DNA of 64,000 bases from Asterias rubens (taxonomy: Eukaryota > Echinodermata > Asteroidea > Forcipulatida > Asteriidae): positions 12,002,866 through 12,066,865 of the forward strand of contig NC_047080.1 of assembly GCF_902459465.1 (NCBI RefSeq), read 5' to 3'. This document shows positions 24,601-36,600 of the stretch, piece after piece. The notes under the pieces are model-generated. The model made no database searches and was not told the origin of the DNA. It was given only the letters and a program-made list of their open reading frames with translations. The stretch's first letter is position 1. Each line of letters starts with the position of its first letter. The position numbers and the translations under genes are program-made.

Positions 24601-27600
24601 CAAGTTACAGCCCATTTGTAATGGTTTATGTTCTCAAGGAACCATTATTATTTTCATTTTTTTTTCTCATGATAAAACTTGCATATTCATTTTGTTCTGT
24701 TCTCGTTGTAAGTGCATGCTTTATTATTCAAATGTATTCTAATTATCTCTCGACTCCAAACAAACATTGGTCACATTTGCTTCTAGAGAAGTTTGTTGGT
24801 CTCACTTTTACGATGTCCCTTTTGGTTTTGTATCTGAAAAACAAAGCCATGACATCCTGGCTCTGTAAAAAAAAAAAAAAAGTCAAGACAAGTCCCAGGT
24901 TTCAACTGGTAGGAACCCCACCCCACACAGCTCTGTCTTGCAGACACTTTGTGGACATTACTGTGTTCTGTACACATAAGAAAAATTGTATTCTACAACA
25001 CTGTAAATAACAATGTGTGGACGTATGTAAGTCCACATAGTGTTTCAAGTCTCTACATAATGTTGACTTCTTTTTGTTTCCAGGTCCACATTTTATATGT
25101 AGCATTAAAACAAACACGCATAAGGAGACTTCAATCCAGCTTTCCATGTCATTTTAACAAACACGCATAAGGAGACTTCAATCCAGCTTTCAATGTCATT
25201 TTAACAAACACGCATAAGGAGACTTCAATCCAGCTTTCAATGTCATTAAAACAAACACGCATAAGGAGACTTCAATCCAGCTTTCCATGTCATTAAAACA
25301 AACACGCATAAGGAGACTTCAATCCAGCTTTCCATGTCATTTTAACAAACACGCATAAGGAGACTTCAATCCAGCTTTCAATGTCATTTTAACAAACACG
25401 CATAAGGAGACTTCTATCCAGCTTTCAATGTCATTAAAACAAACACGCATAAGGAGACTTCAATCCAGCTTTCAATGTCATTTTAACAAACACGCATAAG
25501 GAGACTTCTATCCAGCTTTCCATGTCATTAAAACAAACACGCATAAGGAGACTTCAATCCAGCTTTCCATGTCATTTTAACAAACACGCATAAGGAGACT
25601 TCAATCCAGCTTTCCATGTCATTTTAACAAACACGCATAAGGAGACTTCAATCCAGCTTTCCATGTCATTAAAACAAACACGCATAAGGAGACTTCAATC
25701 CAGCTTTCGATGTCATTTTAATTAACAAATGAATTTCATTGCATTACAGCTGGTTGTCTGGTAGTTTTGTCTGTGATGCGTCAACCTGCATAGCAACCCG
25801 CTCGGTACTCTGCGTTGAACAGCACGATGACGGCACAACTATTCGAGTAACGGACCTTTCTCGCTGTCCCGCTGATGTTCCATCAACTACTCAGGCTTGT
25901 GCGGACGATGCATGCAGGTACAGCTAAGTTTGTTTAAAATGTTAAGAAAATAAATAATGTAACGCCACTACAGGGTTGTGGTTTTGTCTGGATTGATCCT
26001 AATATGAAAAAGCTGTATAACTTTGTATCAACTCCAATGGTTTGTGGTTCAAATACAACAAAAATGTTCCATAACTCGGTCACTTTTTGATGTTTGTCCA
26101 CTCGTTGGCGATTGCTGATTTGTAGCATTGGCTGACCTTAATGACCTATATGATGGGTTATGTAAAGTGCTTACACTGCCAGCAACTTTTTTGTTAGCAA
26201 AACCAATTCTATAATGTTCCTTTAAAGTTAATATCCGGATTGCATGTGTTTCTTGTCGACAGGTACTCCTTTGTGATAGTAGCAGTCGGTGCTTGCTCAG
26301 TCACATGTGGTGACGGTTTCCAAACGAGAACAATATTCTGTCAAGATGCCACCACTGGCAATTCCGTCTCTGAGTCACTCTGTAACGCCAACACGAGGCC
26401 TGCATCTACCCAGAGCTGTGCAACTGGAGTGACTTGCCCTGTCACTGTCAGCTATTTCTTGGGAGAGTTTGGACAGGTTAGTTGAAGTTCCTAATGCTTG
26501 TAATTTTGTTGTTGCCCTACTCCGATGTGTAACGTTGAGACCCCTCGATCCACTAAAGCGAATGTACTTTCCCGACCCTCACACCACTGGTATTAAGCTT
26601 TGTATACTCGCTACCTTCCCGAGTTGTGTTAAAAAAGTTTGATAAACTCTAACCTTCAGCGCCTACTAAGGGGTGGCTACATGGCCCATGGTTTGACATA
26701 TTTGGTTTTAATAATAATAACAACTGCATTTATATCGTGCGCCTAACACCTTTAAAGAAAGTCTCTAATTTTGATTTAATTTCTGACTAGATTTTCAAAT
26801 GTAAAAGTTTGGGATGATATAAATCTTAATTGAGATTTGTTTTTCTTTATAGTGCTCAGTTACTTGTGGGGTGGGAGTACAAACCCGAAGTGTGACCTGC
26901 CGCAACAACCTTGGAGAAATCGTTAATAATATTGACTGTACCAATGCTGGTCTAGTCGCTCCTTCAGCCACCCAGGCATGCAGTGTTAACGTTGCCTGTC
27001 AAGAAAATATCCGCTACATCGCTGGACAACTCAGCACGGTGAGTAAATGAATACAGTCTCCAATTTTAACTACTAACATTTTGATACAGAGATGCAGCAT
27101 GGATGAAAGTTTTCATTGTTATTAATTCTGTAATTTATTGATTCGTTACAGTGCTCTGTAACCTGTGGAACTGGTATCCAAACACGCCAAATCTTCTGCG
27201 TCAACGCGGAAAATCGTGTGGTCGCCAACTCAGTATGTGAAGCCGCCAATCTAGCCCCCTTGGCCACCGAGCTACCCTGTATCCAAGTTGCGTGTCCAGT
27301 CAGTACTTACACGGCCGTTAGAGGAGACTATGGTGCCTGCTCAGTGAGCTGTGGTACTGGGGTGGAAACCCGGGTGGTTGTGTGCTTGAACCAGGATGGA
27401 CAGCAGGTTGCCATGGATCTCTGCATCGACTTTGGTATTGATGACTTGGCTACGGAGCGTGTGTGTACGCTGCCGGCGTGTGCACCTTTGTACCGCTACA
27501 GTATCGGAGCATACACTGATGTAAGATATGATTGATTGAATATTATTATTTATTTCATTTTTTTTTATTCAGCACCCAACAGCGCGAGCGCTAATAGCAG

Positions 27601-30600
27601 GATGGATACAAACTTTAAAAAAAAAAAAAAAAATCATAAAATGTTATAATTAATTATAAGAGATAATTAAGTACTCCCCTTTTAAACCTTGAAACTAACC
27701 AACAGAATTCGCTCCTAATTTCCCTGACAGTGTTCAGTAACCTGTGGTTCCGGAGTGAGAACCCGTGACGTCCAGTGTGTGAACCAGAACGATGAGTCAG
27801 TTGATGTGCAGGCTTGCCTGGATCTGAACCTTATACCACCAGTCTCAACCATAGTCTGTCTATTGGCTGAATGCCCAACCTTCATCTATCAATTTGGAAA
27901 CTTTGGAGAGGTAAAGTTTCCATTTTCTCACAGACAATACTTGTTATTGCCAGGAGGGACAACTGTTTAGAAATTGAAGTTTGCAGTTATCCACCCAGAT
28001 CTACTGCTGAAGTCATGAATACTATATATTTTTTTTATAGATCTTTATTGCCACAGCTTGTTTATCTCTCATCCGTATCAATGTTGCCACACTGAGGCAA
28101 GAAGGGTACAGTAGTCTGGCCCATTCTTGGTGTGAAAAAATCAGTATTCATTATTGGCAGAGAAGACTAGACACATGACCAAAAATGGAGCCTTTTGGAC
28201 GGTCCTTTTTCACAGTTCTCGCCAATTAGGCGTGTGCTCAGACCTGAGCATGTGAGCCGCAAAAAAAGGACCACTTTGTCTGCTGCCGCCAGTGTCTCAA
28301 AAGTCTCTCATTGATTGTTGAACGTGTTTTTATTACAGTGTAGTGAAACATGTGGTGACGGTCTGAGAATGCGTCTCGTTATCTGTATCAACAACGACAC
28401 TAGTGAGATTGTGAATGATGCCAACTGTCCTGGAGAGAGACCAGCCGCGACGGAGCCTTGCAATCTCCAGTCCTGTGATGTCATGTGAGTAGACCTCTAG
28501 TTCTTGGCCCAATTATCGCCGGTATTATCAGGCCTTAATGCCCAGCTTACACGCATGACTGCATAGCAGGCTTTGTTTCCCCATAGCTGTACAGGCCTCA
28601 GACGGCATTCCACCGTTACCACATACATAGTCCACAGCATTCCGGAATAGATAAGCGGCCATAGCCGCTTCCGCCCTCAAAGGGTGAAGCACAAAAGTAG
28701 AAAGCCCAATAAAAATTAGCTTACCAGAATTAAGTTACCAGTCAAATTAACATTCAACATGCACAATTTGTGACCTATTCATTTATGCTTAGCAATTTGT
28801 TAAGCAATATTTGCTGCTAAAGCAGTTTTATGAAACTCTGTGTAATTTCATGACCAATAGGATGTTCCAGAGAACATTAAACACAAGCGTCTCAAGCCAA
28901 CTTTAAATAACCTCCAATTTGTTTCCTTTCTTTAGCTATCAGTTTGTAAATGGACCGTTTGGCGCATGCAACTGCAGTGGAATTCAGACGCGCCTTGTGA
29001 TTTGCATCTCGCGCTCTGGAAATGAACTTGTACGCGTCGACAACCAAGTTTGTCTGGATAATGGTATCGTGTTGCCAGATCTCACGAGAGCATGTGAAGC
29101 GCCCTCAAACTGCTTAAATCCTGTCTGGGAGACGTCTGACTTCAATGGGGTAAGAATGTTTTATCTTTTGTCGTTCTGGTGGAATTTTTTGTGTTTATTT
29201 CGTAGATCAATTAGGTCCGAAAATTCTACCCTCTGAAATGAAATTGGTATATGGGTGCAATGTGTGCATCAGCATAGACGATGATGTACCTTATCTTGAC
29301 TCATATTGTGTGTACATTTGGTAGCAGTTCTTCCAACATTACCAGTGCTGTACATTATCTTGACTCATAGAGATTGTTCGAATCTATAGCTGGAGTTAAC
29401 CAACATTACTTATGTTGTGACTTGTCAATAACATTTTTTCCCTTCATACTAATTATTTACCTTATCTTGACTCTAAGAAAGTATGTGCGCATTTGTTTAT
29501 TGTTGTTGTTGATTTATTTGTTTTCAGTGCTCAGTGACCTGTGACGTTGGTGTGCAGAGCCGGCTGGTATACTGTGTTGAGTTTCCAGGTTCTTCTGTAT
29601 TAGTTGCTGATTCTCTATGTGTACCAGAGGACAGACCAACTGCCAGTCAGACATGCAATACTGGAGTGGAATGCCCAACAGAGTAAGCCAAAATTAGAAA
29701 TACAATACAAATATAAAAACTTGTGCAGCGCCCAATTTCATGACTCTGCTTACCATAAGCAAAGGATCAGCGCTTGCGAAAGCAGGGCACTCTGCGCTTA
29801 TTGCGCTTATGTCAAGCATTTTTGTACGGGTTAGCGGGGAATGTTGGCTTCTGTACCTGCATAATCTACATAACTAGGCATTCTTCGCTTACACAGCTAG
29901 CGCATAAATTCGGGGCTTACCGTACAAGCGGAGAATGGTGATTGCAAGCGCACAATTTGACGTTAAGCAGAGCCATGAGATTTGGCCCAGATTTGAACCA
30001 AATCCCCCCTTTAGAATTGCTTAGCAAGAATCTTTAAACCCTCAATCTGTTGCCAACCAAGACAAAACTCCCCTTTGTGCCAAGCAAACATCTCTAAACA
30101 AACTTCTACTCTTGATAACACGTGATTTCCAACGTCTTAATTGTTAATCTCTGATTTCAGATACCTGTGGCTAGCGTACGGATGGGGAGCTTGCAGTGTC
30201 ACATGTGGGGGTGGAATTGAAATGCGCGATGTCTTCTGCTTTAATTTGAACGAGAACTTCGCTCAGGTGAACGACTCGCTCTGCACCATTGGGGACAGAC
30301 CATTGACAGTCCGAAATTGCAATCTTGATCCATGCACAGCCTCCTGGACAACATCAGCATGGACCGAGGTAAAATATCGTGCCTCTCTTTATCAATTTAA
30401 TAATGATAATAGTAATAATTGTTTTTTTTATAGCCCTTTACACACCTGAAGGGCATCTCAAAGGGCTTCCAACATTATTACCCCTGATCACTGGGCTTAT
30501 TTAATTCATTCCTTGAACCATCTCCCTGAGGAGTATACAGACTGTGCAACAAACAAACACTACTAAGCTAAATCAATTACAGGTACCCATTTACCCCCTG

Positions 30601-33600
30601 GATGGAGAGAAGCAATTATAGGGACACAAGTGTCGCAACCAGGATTCAACCCCATACTCTGCTGAACAGAAACAAGAGAGCTTAAGTTCAGTGCTCTTAT
30701 CCATTCCGCCACGAAACCCTTCTTGTTTTGGTTTAACTCTAAAAGTAGCAATTGTGTTTAATTTTTGAATCCCTTTTTTGATTTGGGCTGATGTTGTTTC
30801 TTCTTTGTAGTGTTCGGTAAGCTGTGGTGAAGGAGAAGAAACGCGTACTGTCGCCTGCCAGGCCAGCAAGGATCCTTCTAGCGCTGTTGTCGACGAGACG
30901 GAGTGCATCGCCCCTGACAGACCAATAGAAACACGCACATGCTTCGTAGAGATCTGTCCATCTCCCTTCGGCTGCGACACCACCACCAGGCTCGAGGGAA
31001 TTCTCCAGTATACTGAAAGCTCCCCTGGATTCGGCAACGATGAGAACTACCCTAATGATTTTGACTGTGACAAATCATTAGCCGCCGCCGCCGTTAGGAA
31101 TAGAAATGTTGAAACCCCTGAAGAATACTATATTCAGTTGACATTTAATGCCTTTGACCTCGAAGCATCCGACAATTGCCAGTATGATTTCCTTGAGGTA
31201 AAGTGCTGGATTTTTTTATTTGTTTTTCCTTGAAGGAGGAATTTGGAGGATGATTTTTATGCAATCTTCTATAATGTACAAAACTACACAAACTATTTGT
31301 TTTAAGCCATTATACACTTTCGGTAAACAGTATTGTCCAAGTCCCACACTTCGTGTATCACAACTTATATATAAAATAAGAAACCTGTGAAAATTTAGGC
31401 TCAATCGGTCATCGGAGTCGGGAGAAAATTACGGGAAAACCCACTCCTGTTTTCGCGTGTTTCGCTGTGTCATGACATGTGTTTATAATAAATCCGTAAT
31501 TCTCGCTATCGAGAATTGATATTGTTTTAATGTTTTCTCAAAAAGTAAAGCATTTCATGTTATTAATACTTGTTCTTATACAGCGCACACATCTTAGTAG
31601 TAATTTAGTTGTGTTCGTTTTGTTTGCGAATGTTTTTTGATTTACTGCACTTTGGGTTGATATGTGCGCCCAAGTCTTCATTAATATTATTATTATTATC
31701 CCTTTTTCTGAATCTTTACTTTCATTTCACTGATGTAATAAATTCCATTATTCCCCTAGGTGAGAGATGTATTTGAAAACACCACTGAGTTGCTCTGTGG
31801 AAATTCCTACGATCTCCCACTAGTGTGGAACTCCAAAGGTCCCTTGATTGACTTGTATTTCCACACCGATGCAACAACCACTGCCAAGGGATACTCTGTT
31901 GTTTACAACGCTGTATTGAAAGAGGCACCTCCCCGTGTTAATGTCACTGAATGGTCCGATGTAAGTAGAACTTATGGATTTTGGTATTCCTTTATCCTGG
32001 TGCGGCCTTCTTGATTTTCTTTCGTTCAAATTGATATAACCAGACCGATGCTAGATTGAATAAAGCCGTTTAGCAGAAAATACTGATTGGTGAATTTCTT
32101 TGCTAAGCATAAATTGAGTGGGGCACCAGTCCAACAATGTAAACTTACTTGTTTCTGTTAAGTAATACTTTCTTGCGCTTAGTAAGAAATTGGTCTCGGA
32201 ATTACAGGAGGCCTCATGTCCCCGTGGAAAGGACATGTTGGCTAAAATTAAAAAATTATTTTAGTGTTAATGACTTTTACCTGACATTTGTGCATACATT
32301 GGCGTATGAGATTTGTCACTACAAATTTGTCACGTTAACGGACTGAAAACTGCCACCACTTAATATCCATAACTCCAGGGGTCAAAAAAATGTGGCACTG
32401 CTCATGTTTGACTAAGATCTGTATCTCGGTTTAAGAATTATTTTGTTAGCAATGAATCTTGCCCTTGGATTTTGGTTTGCACCAATGTGTGATTACCACT
32501 GTATACTCACTGCTGTCCCCAAGAGTACTTCAAAAATAAAATAAAAACAAAACTGCTGGTCAGATTCAAATCTACGAATGCGGCTTTAAATTTTCGAAAA
32601 CATGGATCCTGAATTGTAACTATTGAACTTGTGTCTTCTTGCAGTGCTCCGCTTCCTGCGGAGAAGGAACGCAGGTTCGTTCTCTCATCTGTTACCGTGG
32701 TGAGGAGATTGTTGATGCTGCTGAATGCAGTGAGCTTCAGCTACCTCCATTGACGCGGCCTTGTCAACTCGACAGGTGCATTGAGCCAAATTGTAAGGAA
32801 CAATAATAATACTAATAATAATAATATCAAAACTTATTACGCGCACATATCCACTGGTAGAGTGCCCAAGGCGCCTGCAGCAATACAATAATTTACCCCC
32901 CAAAAGAAGGGAAAAAAGTACAAATTGATACCAGGAAAATGATGATTATATATCAATGAGTGAGAAAAGGCTTGAGACATCAAATGAGTTTTAAGCTGAG
33001 ATTTAAAAGGAAACGCCCTGTCACCCCAACTGAGTGATGGCTATATAAGACTCCATTATTACGTTTCATATTGATATTTATAGTTAAACTTATTATTTAT
33101 TTTTAAAGCATTCTAACTTTATTTCAATTTTGTTCCTTTATTACAATTTTAGCATGCCACGGTGATTTGACCCGTACTGTAGATGGAAGCATTATCGAGT
33201 CACCAGATTTCCCTAGCTCCTACGCAAACAATGTGTCATGTTTCAACCGCATCCAAGCCCCAGAAGGCATGGTGGTCCAGCTGGAGATTGCGTTTTTCAA
33301 CTTGCGTTCCTCATTGGATTGTGAGGTCGATTCACTTAAGGCAAGTTTAACCTGTGGAACAAATTGACAGCCACCGATTTCACCAAACTCTTCCTAACTT
33401 ATTGAACCCACACTAAGTTGGGACGAGTTACTCGTTCTAACTCGAGATAGGATTAATCTTAGCGTTAATCCTGCTGCACTAGTAAAGTCATCTGTTTTTC
33501 TGAGAACCCAATTTTATAGTCTGTTTCTGTAAAGACACATCTTTACAGTCAAGTATTTGAGTAAATGGTTTGATTTTTATTTACCCTTCAATGTTTTTTT

Positions 33601-36600
33601 GGATATAACATTGAATTGTATTTCTCTACCACATGTTCTGGATTTCTGTCATTAATATTATAGTTATTGTTATTGTGAAACCGCTTTCCATTTTACAGAT
33701 CTCGGATTTCAATTCAGATGGTGAACCGTTGACGCTTTGCGGAGATCAAAGTCCGGGCATTGTCTTCACATCGACCTCAACTGAGGTCTTAGTTGCGTTC
33801 TCTTCCAATGAGACTGGTCTTCTCCCCGCCAATGGATTTGGCTACCGCTTGATTGCCTCATTCCTTGTTGATCCAGGTAAATGTTTTTGGCATTCTGAGG
33901 CCTCTATGCTTCGTTTTTTTGTTAAGGGCACCCTATGAGGAAATTGTAAACTTATACAGGAGCATTTCAAAGGCACCAAGGCAATGACCAGGGGTACAAA
34001 AGCAATCACCTGTGTTGCCTCCGTCAAGTTTCAAGCCCGCAGTCATTCTTGATGCAGGTAAATGTTTTTGGGTGGGGTTTTTATTTTTTAGTCCAAATGT
34101 TTAGTTTTGAGAAAGTTATGTCTTGGGTTACCCCCATCATCAAGGCAACTACTGCTGAATGGAATTCCACCATTCTAGTGAGTAGCTATTGAGTCAATTG
34201 TTTTTAGGGGATCAATGCAATTACCCCAACATTCCCACCTTCAGGAGGTCCATGTAGTTGGGGGATCAGGACGTCAGGCCAGGAGTCGGTATCGCAAAGA
34301 TAGTCCTAACTTGAGTCTAGTCCTAGAACTCGTTAGGAGATATTAAAAACTAAAGTTAGGACGAGTGACTCGTCTTAACTGGAGATAAGACTAGTCTGAA
34401 CTCTTTGTGAAATCCACCCCTGGTCATGTATTTGGACTACTTCTCTCAACTGATCACTGTTTGTTTTTAAACATTTATCCCACCTTTAGGGAGGTCATGC
34501 ATTAGTGAGATCTCAACCTCTGGCCAGGCTGTCTTTTCACCAAACTACCCTGCTGAGTACGGTCCAGATGAGAACTGCATCACTGTCATCCGTAACAGTG
34601 AAGGTTGCATCTCTCTGCAGTTCTTGGACTTCAATATCCACGCCAACCCCGACGGAACTTGCTCAGACTTCTTGCAGGTATCATCATTTTCTTCTGTCTT
34701 GTGAACTTTCGCTGAGCCCCTAATAATTGGATTGAATTCTAGTACAATACCACTGAAGACGTAAACGACCAGTTTCTTCATTCAGTGATTGATTGACTGA
34801 TTTGTTGATTTGTTGACTGATTGGTTGATTGACTATTTTTTTCAAAGTAAAAACATAGAATACTAAAAAGTTTGATCGATTGATCCGATCCTATCAGTCA
34901 ATTTATCGCTTGATTGATTGATTGATTTTGATTACCCTCTCTTCTGCGTGCAGCTGGTGGATCTGACCGAAGTGAGTCTAAACACTGCTCCCCTCTGTGG
35001 ATCGGAGCTCCCTCGTCCATTCTACTCGGCTTCTGGACTGATTACGGTTCGTTTTGTCTCCAATGGCTCCATCGCCGATAGTGGTTACAGTGCCATCAGC
35101 AGATTTGTGGAGTGTACGGAGGGTCTGTGGATCGTAACCGAATTCGGAGAGGTAAGATTTCATCGCTTAGTTGATGTTACTTGCTTGTATTTTTGTTTGT
35201 ATCTGTTACGTATCATTGTATTTTTGTAACTTCGTAACTTGTAAAGTGTTCCGATCTTTGTGGGGCGCTATATAAATGCCTATTGTAATGTATTGAAAGG
35301 ATTGTTTGAATGAGGGAACAGGTCTGACGGGGGACCGTCCAAACACATTAACCAGTGCATTGTGAGCATTAAAATTTAAAAATAAAAATGCTACCACAAC
35401 TGATGAAAAATAGTGAAATACATATACCCCATAATTTTCTAGAATTTAATGTTTTATCCATCCTGTTTTTGGCGCTTGCGCTGTTGGATGTGGCTGAAAT
35501 AGAATAAAATACAGTTAGAAGAGTAAAAACAGTGATAGTAATTAAAAACAGCAAATACAAAGTGCACGGTATCTGACAAACTAAAACTAAAAGACAGTAT
35601 GCTTAATATTTGTTTATTTCATGTAGCCTTCATACATAATAATAATAAACATGACATTTATATAGCGCCTTTTACCAGAGGATGCAAAGCGCTGGAAAAA
35701 GAAAAGAACAGAGAGCCAGAAGGGCAGGGTAGGGGGTGGGGGGGTACCCTGGAGAAACCCAGATTACATGCGAGCAGAGAAAAGATGAGTCTTGAGGGCC
35801 TTTTTAAAAGGGGTGAGACCAGTTGAATTTCTAACATGAGCGAGAAGGTTATTCCATAGCCATGGGGCAAAGACAGAAAAAGCAAAGACAGTACGAGGAA
35901 GTCTTCCGGGTATGAAGTAGAGATGAGAGGTAACTCGGAAACAGGTTGTTGAGAGACTTGTATGTATGAACAAGAGTGCAGAATTGAATGCGTTTAGCAA
36001 CTGGAAGCCAGTGGAGGTCACGAAGAAGAGGAGAAATATGGACAAATTTGGGTTTCTCGAAAATAAGCCAAGCATCCTCATTCACATTGAGTCGGCATTC
36101 ATAACATGTATTAAAACCCATGAACTTATGTTTGGTTTAATACTCATTGTAACTTTTAGTGTTCAGCGACATGTGGTGAAGCAACCCAGTCCCGTATGGT
36201 CAGCTGCCAGAAACCTTCAGATGGTAGCCCAGTGGATCCTGCCTTGTGTCCACCAGATAGACCAGATGCTATCAGAGAGTGTGTCGTGCCTGACTGCCCA
36301 AGTAAGAATACCGCCCATCTAAGAATAATATAGTCATCTTAAGAAAAAGTGAAGATATTGGTTGTTGAATTCTTCAGTATCAATACATCATGTACAAAAA
36401 GTTGTTTCCAGGGTCCCATACTTAGAACCTTTATGGCTAATTGTCCTGAAACTAAAAGTGAACGTTCTTTCATTATCTGTACTGTGTTTTCAGGCCTGTT
36501 CTTTTACTGAATATAAGCGACTACTAGTAGGTATAAGGGAAGCATCATCAATAGACTCATTCAAGACTAGGCTCAATAAAATCCAAGTGACCACTTTCAT

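Noticed and set aside
24621..25010. 129-codon plus-strand frame in protease intron 12
   Set aside because: Runs through AT-rich intron and a poly-A tract, with no domain and no usable phase with exons 12 and 13.
25109..25719. CRISPR-like regular repeat array
   Set aside because: Units are directly adjacent with no unique spacers and lie in an intron of a eukaryotic gene; it is a minisatellite.
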